Below are positions 6,487-10,514 of a DNA stretch of 10,514 nt, in pieces (position 1 is the stretch's first letter; the number at the start of each line of letters is the position of its first letter). Under the pieces are notes generated by a model. That model did not search any database, was not told where the DNA came from, and saw only the letters and a program-made list of their open reading frames with translations. The position numbers and the translations under genes were made by a program. The DNA comes from an uncultured Oscillospiraceae bacterium (GTDB taxonomy: Bacteria; Bacillota; Clostridia; Oscillospirales; Oscillospiraceae): positions 1 to 10,514 of the forward strand of contig CAUBQU010000025.1 of NCBI GenBank assembly GCA_958438185.1, read 5' to 3'.

Positions 6487-6953
6487 AGGATATCGCAAGC
6501 TTTCAGGTTGACCATACGATCCTGACACCGGGGCTGTATTTCTCCCGGGCGGACGGACCGGTCCATACCTTTGATCTGCGGCTGAAAAAGCCCAACACCG
6601 GCGACCTTTTGACAAACACGCAGCTCCACTCGGTGGAGCATCTCATCGCAACGCTGCTGCGCAATTCCGCGCAGCGCGACAGTGTCGTCTACTTCGGCCC
6701 CATGGGCTGCCAGACGGGGTTTTACTTCCTGTTTGACAGCCGGACCCTGCCGGACGCGGCGGCCATCACGCTGCTGCAGCAGGTATTTCAGCAGGCGGCG
6801 GAATACCCCGGGCCGATGCCCGGCGCATCTGCCGTGCAATGCGGCAATTACCGCAACCTGAGCCTGGCAGAGGGCCGTGCGGTCTGCGCCTGGTACGCAG
6901 ATATCATCCGGGATTGGACCCCGGCGCGTCTGGCCTATCCCCAGCGCGCGTGA
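6483..6953 (+). CDS. luxS: S-ribosylhomocysteine lyase (AI-2 synthase)
   Basis: A 156-residue protein of usual LuxS length. It cleaves S-ribosylhomocysteine to homocysteine and 4,5-dihydroxy-2,3-pentanedione, the precursor of autoinducer-2. The metal-binding H-x-x-E-H motif is at residues 49-53 (HSVEH), with H49 and H53 as ligands and E52 as general base. The third ligand is C120 (CGNY), and the catalytic cysteine is C76 (FGPMGCQTGFY). All catalytic residues are intact. The start overlaps the pfs stop by four bases (ATGA), and GGAGGAG lies inside the end of pfs just upstream. It acts in the cytoplasm directly on the Pfs product. No AI-2 receptor or Lsr-type uptake genes are in the window. Confidence 0.97.
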   Translation: MKDIASFQVDHTILTPGLYFSRADGPVHTFDLRLKKPNTGDLLTNTQLHSVEHLIATLLRNSAQRDSVVYFGPMGCQTGFYFLFDSRTLPDAAAITLLQQVFQQAAEYPGPMPGASAVQCGNYRNLSLAEGRAVCAWYADIIRDWTPARLAYPQRA

Positions 6954-6999
6954 GTACACGATTCAAAACGGAGCATCATGCAGAAAGGATGGAAACGTT

Positions 7000-7596
7000 A
7001 TGAACAAGATCATTACCATCGGCCGGGAATTCGGCAGTGGCGGCCGGGAATTTGGGCGCCGCCTGGCAGAGCAGCTGGGTTACGCGTATTATGACCAGGA
7101 GATCATCCGGGAGATCGCCAACCGCACGGCGCTCTCGGAAAAGTATGTGCAGCAGATCGTCGAGCACCGGCCGGTGACGGCCTTCCCCATCCATACGGGC
7201 CGTAGCTTTATGATGATGTATGATCCGCTGATGGAGCAGAACCAGAGCATTTTCCGCGGCCAGTGCGAGATCTTGCAGCAGATGGCGGAAAAGTCGGACT
7301 GCGTCATCGTCGGCCGCTGCGCGGATTATATCCTGCGGGACCTCAATCCCCTGCGCATCTTTATCTATGCCGAGATGCCCAGCAAGCTGCAGCGCTGCCG
7401 GACGAAGGTCCACGAGACCAGAACGGACAAGGAGCTGCGCCAGCAGATCCTGCGGGTCGATAAAGAGCGCGCCCATTACTATGAATATTATACCGGCCAG
7501 AAATGGGGCGCCCGGGAGAGCTACGACCTGTGCCTGAATACGACGAACATCGAGATCAAGCAGGCCGTTTCCATGGTGGCAAAGATGTTTGCCTGA
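7000..7596 (+). CDS. Cytidylate kinase-like family protein (Cytidylate_kin2)
   Basis: A 198-residue P-loop protein resembling the Cytidylate_kin2 Pfam family. ITIGREFGSGGREFGRRLAEQLG at the N-terminus contains the nucleotide-binding GSGG (12-16 region). DQEII (32-36), SDCVIVGRCADYIL (99-112) and FIYAEMP (121-127) are further family features. The lid/C-terminal region RVDKERAHYYEYYTGQKWG (152-170) and YDLCLNT (175-181) also match relatives. True CMP kinase (cmk) is usually longer and is a separate family; the substrate of Cytidylate_kin2 proteins is mostly untested. AAAGGATGG lies 7 bases before the ATG at 7000; the frame extends upstream to 6877 but only inside luxS. It follows luxS by 46 bases with no visible terminator, so it is probably co-transcribed. 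Confidence 0.85.
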   Translation: MNKIITIGREFGSGGREFGRRLAEQLGYAYYDQEIIREIANRTALSEKYVQQIVEHRPVTAFPIHTGRSFMMMYDPLMEQNQSIFRGQCEILQQMAEKSDCVIVGRCADYILRDLNPLRIFIYAEMPSKLQRCRTKVHETRTDKELRQQILRVDKERAHYYEYYTGQKWGARESYDLCLNTTNIEIKQAVSMVAKMFA

Positions 7597-7628
7597 GCCG
7601 AAAGAAATAGAACATTCGGGAGGTTTTT

Positions 7629-8900
7629 GTGAGCAAGGTGAAACTGTACGGCGGCTATTCCCGTGCCGCGAAAAAAAGCGGGGCGGCGGTAGCCGGTGAG
7701 AAGAAGAAAAAGCGCAAGCGCACGGCGGTGGACCGGATCATCTCTGTTTTGCTGGTGCTGGTCGCCCTGGAGGGGCTGTACTGCACGGCGGTCTTCTCTG
7801 ACCTGGGCTTTATCAAAAAGTACCGGGAGATGTGGATTCAGACGGCAATGTCGACCATGCGCCACCAGTGGCTGGCCACGGCGTTTTTGCCCGGCTGCGT
7901 CATTGACGAGGTCATGGCAAAGGTCGAGCGGGCGCAGCAGGCCCAGGTGGGCGTCAACACCCAGTGGACCGAGGAGAACCAGAAGCCGGAGGAGACGGAG
8001 CCCACCGTCGCCACGCCGGAGGACGAATTCTACGAGCTCTTCTGGGAGCTGGACCGCAGCAGCATGGAGCAATACATAAAAGAAAACCCCGATACGCTGT
8101 CCGGCGGCTGGGGCAAGATCTCGATCAACGAAGCCGGGCTGGATGACGACGGTACGTCCATCCAGACGACGATGGGCGAGCAGGTCCTGGCCATTGATGC
8201 GGCCAACAAGACGCTGGTCGTCCGGGTCAGCGGCAGCGGATACCGCGGGGCGTTGGTCATTGCGAAGGACCCGGCGCAGCTGTCGATCCACCCGGCGAAA
8301 AATCTCGGCAGTATCGGCGAGAACGCCGGGAGCATCGCCGAGCGGCATAACGGCATGGTCGCCATGACGGCCAGCGGCTTTATCGACGACGGCGGCAACG
8401 GCAACGGCGGCACCCTGGCGGGCTATGCCATGATGAACGGCGAGGAGCGGGGCCAGCATATGTACTCCGGCTATTACAAGCGCCTGGAGCTGCATGAGGA
8501 CAACCGCTTCTATATCACCGATATCGGCAACGCCGTCAGCGCTGAGACGACAGACGCGGTGGAATTCACCCCGGCCTTGATCGTCGACGGCAAGGTCCTC
8601 GTCGATGAGAACAACGACTGGAACGGCCTGAACCCCCGGGCGTGCATCGGCCAGTCCGAGAAGGGCGAGATCCTGATGCTGGCCATCGAGGGCCGTCTGG
8701 CCAGTTCTTTGGGCACCGGTGTGGCCGAGTGCGCCAAGATCCTCAAGTCCCACAACTGTATGCAGGCCATGAACCTGGACGGCGGCACCTCTGCCATTTT
8801 GTGGTACGACGGGGAGTATATCATTCGCTGCTCCAACCAGGCGCTCCCGGCAGGCCGCACCCTGCCCAACGCCTTTGTATATGAAAAGCTTGCCAATTGA
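7629..8900 (+). CDS. Membrane-anchored phosphodiester glycosidase family protein (NAGPA domain)
   Basis: A 423-residue protein starting at a GTG, chosen because GGGAGG (7618-7623) lies 5 bases before it. A Lys/Arg-rich cytoplasmic tail (1-36) leads into one membrane segment (about 37-55), so the rest is outside the cell. Residues about 56-160 are a charged linker. Residues about 185-420 form a NAGPA-like domain (Pfam PF09992) with TASGFID (247-253), NPRACIGQSEKGEILMLAIEGR (335-356), GT-x2-AECAKIL (362-372), MNLDGGTSAILW (381-392) and LPNAFVY (412-418). Relatives cleave the sugar-phosphodiester bond of capped glycans; bacterial members are often annotated as exopolysaccharide proteins. Its substrate may be a wall glycopolymer, given the LCP gene at the head of the run; this is inferred. 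Confidence 0.87.
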   Translation: MSKVKLYGGYSRAAKKSGAAVAGEKKKKRKRTAVDRIISVLLVLVALEGLYCTAVFSDLGFIKKYREMWIQTAMSTMRHQWLATAFLPGCVIDEVMAKVERAQQAQVGVNTQWTEENQKPEETEPTVATPEDEFYELFWELDRSSMEQYIKENPDTLSGGWGKISINEAGLDDDGTSIQTTMGEQVLAIDAANKTLVVRVSGSGYRGALVIAKDPAQLSIHPAKNLGSIGENAGSIAERHNGMVAMTASGFIDDGGNGNGGTLAGYAMMNGEERGQHMYSGYYKRLELHEDNRFYITDIGNAVSAETTDAVEFTPALIVDGKVLVDENNDWNGLNPRACIGQSEKGEILMLAIEGRLASSLGTGVAECAKILKSHNCMQAMNLDGGTSAILWYDGEYIIRCSNQALPAGRTLPNAFVYEKLAN

Positions 8901-8996
8901 TCCTGGCTCTTGCGGATATGGCCGCAGAAAGGGCCTGGTATGCTGGACCGCCTTCGGCGGGATCTTATGAAAAAATAGAATAGGAGTGGATGACCA
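8901..8996 (+). other. Spacer with two small GC hairpins before the hydantoinase gene
   Basis: Two short inverted repeats are visible: TGCGG-N6-CCGCA (8911-8926) and CCGCC-TTC-GGCGG (8948-8960). Neither is followed by a T-run, so a normal intrinsic terminator is absent. A TTCGGC...TAGAAT pair with 17-base spacing (8953-8981) exists but would place the transcript start only about 9 bases before the start codon, inside the ribosome site. Whether the hydantoinase gene has its own promoter is unresolved. Confidence 0.4.
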
Positions 8997-10367
8997 ATGA
9001 AACAGTTACTCAAAGGCGGCACCGTCGTCTCCGGCAGCGGCGCCCAGCGGGCCGATGTGCTGGTGGAGGGCGAGAAGATCCTGGAGGTCGCCCCGGACAT
9101 CACCTGCCCGGAGGCAAAGACCGTCGACTGCGCCGGGATGCTCCTCTTCCCGGGCTTTATCGACGCGCACACCCATTTTGACCTGGATGTCTGCAACACG
9201 ACGACGGCGGACGATTTCCACTCCGGCGGCGCGTCGGCCCTGCGGGGCGGCACGACGATGGTGATCGACTTTGCCTGCCCCAACAAGGGCGAGAGCCTGC
9301 AGTACGGCCTGGATCTGTGGCACAAGAAGGCCGACGGCCGGACGGCCTGCGACTACGGCTTCCATATGACCATCGACGACTGGAACGACGGCATCATCGC
9401 GGAGATCCCCGAGATGTTCCGCCAGGGCATCACGTCCTTCAAGGGCTATCTGACGTACCCCGCCATGATGATCGGCGACGAGCAGATGTTCTACGCCCTG
9501 CAGAAGATGAAGGAGTACGGCGGCATTCTGGGCGTCCACTGCGAAAACGCCGGTGTGATCGACGCGCTGATTGCGGAGAAGAAGGCGGCGGGCGAGCTCT
9601 CCCCGGCGTCGCATCCCCAGTGCCGCCCGTCTATGTGCGAGGCGGAGGCCATCTCCCGGCTGTTGAAAATGGCGTACCTGGCCGATGTGCCGGTCGTGAT
9701 CGTCCACCTGTCCAGTCTGGACGGTCTGCTGGAGATCCGCGCGGCCCGGGCCAGAGGGCAGAAGGTCTATGTCGAGAGCTGCCCCCATTATCTGCTGCTG
9801 GATGACAGCCGCTATTCGGAGCCCGACTTCGCCGGGGCCAAGTATGTCTGCAGCCCCCCGTTGCGGAAGCAGAAGGACATCGACGCCCTGTGGCAGGCCC
9901 TGCGCGACGGCGAGATTCAGACGATCTCCACCGACCACTGCAGCTTCACCCTCGCCCAGAAGGACGCCGGGCGGGAGGATTTCACGAAGATCCCCGGCGG
10001 CATGAACGGCGTCGAGACCCGGGGTGTTTTGATGTACACCTACGGCGTGGCCGACGGCAAGATCAGCCTGGAGCAGATGGTCCAGGTCCTTTCTGAGAAC
10101 CCGGCCAAGCTCTACGGCGTCTATCCCCGCAAGGGCGTCATCGCCCCCGGCGCGGATGCGGATATCGTTGTCTATGACCCGGCAGGTGAGGGTGTCATCA
10201 CGGCCAAGGACCAGGTCTGCGCGGCGGATTACGCCCCCTATGAGGGCTTCCGGGTCCAGGGGCACATCCACCAGGTGTACCTGCGGGGCGCGCTGCGGGT
10301 GGACGAAGGCAAGGTCCTCGACGACTGCGGCGGCCAGTATATCCCCCGGGATCGCTGCTGCCTGTAA
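8997..10367 (+). CDS. hydA: Dihydropyrimidinase / hydantoinase
   Basis: A 456-residue amidohydrolase-superfamily enzyme that opens cyclic amides such as dihydrouracil or 5-substituted hydantoins to N-carbamoyl amino acids. All binuclear metal ligands are present: H58 and H60 (DAHTHFD), the lysine to be carboxylated K149 (SFKGYLTYP), H181 (GVHCENA), H237 (IVHLSS) and D313 (STDHC). Y154 fits the usual transition-state tyrosine. SCPHYL (261-266) and the C-terminal GADADIVVYDP (385-395) are typical. Length is normal. AGGAGTGG (8982-8989) precedes the ATG. No dihydropyrimidine dehydrogenase (preTA) or carbamoyl-hydrolase gene is visible next to it, so pyrimidine versus hydantoin (or purine-derived) substrate is open. 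Confidence 0.92.
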   Translation: MKQLLKGGTVVSGSGAQRADVLVEGEKILEVAPDITCPEAKTVDCAGMLLFPGFIDAHTHFDLDVCNTTTADDFHSGGASALRGGTTMVIDFACPNKGESLQYGLDLWHKKADGRTACDYGFHMTIDDWNDGIIAEIPEMFRQGITSFKGYLTYPAMMIGDEQMFYALQKMKEYGGILGVHCENAGVIDALIAEKKAAGELSPASHPQCRPSMCEAEAISRLLKMAYLADVPVVIVHLSSLDGLLEIRAARARGQKVYVESCPHYLLLDDSRYSEPDFAGAKYVCSPPLRKQKDIDALWQALRDGEIQTISTDHCSFTLAQKDAGREDFTKIPGGMNGVETRGVLMYTYGVADGKISLEQMVQVLSENPAKLYGVYPRKGVIAPGADADIVVYDPAGEGVITAKDQVCAADYAPYEGFRVQGHIHQVYLRGALRVDEGKVLDDCGGQYIPRDRCCL

Positions 10368-10412
10368 GTGCTGATATTTATGCGGCACTCTGCATAAAAA
10401 GTTGAAAATGAT

Positions 10413-10460
10413 AAATCGGGAAGGCCCGGCGATTTTCGCGCACCTTCCCGATTTTTCTGT
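10413..10460 (+). terminator. Intrinsic terminator after the hydantoinase gene
   Basis: A 12-base perfect stem (AAATCGGGAAGG, 10413-10424, with CCTTCCCGATTT, 10443-10454) is followed by TTCTGTTTTATT. The 18-base loop can itself fold as GCGA-TTT-TCGC (10429-10439). It lies about 45 bases after the stop codon and most likely ends the hydantoinase transcript; the A-run before the stem could also make it work from the other side. Confidence 0.88.
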
Positions 10461-10514
10461 TTTATTGGGGGAAACCCCTGACTTAGAACAGCTAAAATCG
10501 GGGCGAAGTGGAGG
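10461..10514. other. Window-edge spacer, possible ribosome site of a following gene
   Basis: The stretch contains a short GGGG-AAA-CCCC inverted repeat (10468-10478) and ends in GTGGAGG, which could be the Shine-Dalgarno sequence of a plus-strand gene starting just outside the window. No coding frame can be supported here. Confidence 0.3.

Noticed and set aside
7598..7623. CCGAA/TTCGG hairpin overlapping the ribosome site of the glycosidase gene
   Set aside because: Only five base pairs across a 12-base loop; too weak to claim as translational control.
9006..10388. Minus-strand open frame of 460 codons opposite the hydantoinase gene
   Set aside because: It is a codon-bias shadow; the plus-strand frame carries all hydantoinase metal ligands and a good ribosome site.
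10470..10498. Promoter with -10 TAAAAT at 10493-10498
   Set aside because: No acceptable -35 lies 16-18 bases upstream and no downstream gene is visible in the window.

Overview
The window looks like a chromosomal segment of a GC-rich Gram-positive anaerobe, most likely a clostridial gut bacterium of the Oscillospiraceae/Ruminococcaceae type. The reasons are the purine-rich Shine-Dalgarno sequences before almost every gene, sigma-A-like promoters that stand out as AT-rich islands in GC-rich DNA, a LytR-CpsA-Psr wall protein, luxS, azlCD, a DUF362 ferredoxin protein and a Cytidylate_kin2 protein. The taxon is inferred from gene content and base composition only. There are ten protein genes. 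No tRNA, rRNA, CRISPR array, insertion sequence or phage gene was seen.

Layout: bases 1-230 are non-coding with several inverted repeats. An extended -10 promoter (208-236) then drives azlC and azlD (272-1304, + strand), which encode a two-part branched-chain amino acid exporter. A bidirectional terminator (1313-1350) separates them from a convergent two-gene minus-strand operon (3228 down to 1346): a DUF362 protein with two 4Fe-4S clusters, then a small membrane protein related to heparan-alpha-glucosaminide N-acetyltransferase. A divergent promoter region (3229-3427) serves this operon and a six-gene plus-strand run (3428-8900): LCP wall-polymer transferase, D-2-hydroxyacid dehydrogenase, pfs (MTA/SAH nucleosidase), luxS, a Cytidylate_kin2 family kinase and a membrane-anchored phosphodiester glycosidase (NAGPA domain). 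After a 96-base gap with two small GC hairpins comes a dihydropyrimidinase/hydantoinase gene (8997-10367), followed by a clear intrinsic terminator.

How the genes work together: Pfs and LuxS carry out consecutive steps of S-adenosylhomocysteine detoxification and yield homocysteine plus the AI-2 precursor DPD. Their genes overlap by four bases. The LCP protein and the NAGPA-type glycosidase at the two ends of the run both act outside the membrane on phosphodiester-linked glycans, so the run may couple wall-glycopolymer handling with the methyl cycle and quorum signalling; that link is inference. I found no obviously novel defence or mobile system. The most interesting items are the mixed operon, the orphan kinase in it, the tyrosine/aspartate-rich cytoplasmic tail of the LCP protein, and the ferredoxin-acyltransferase pair.
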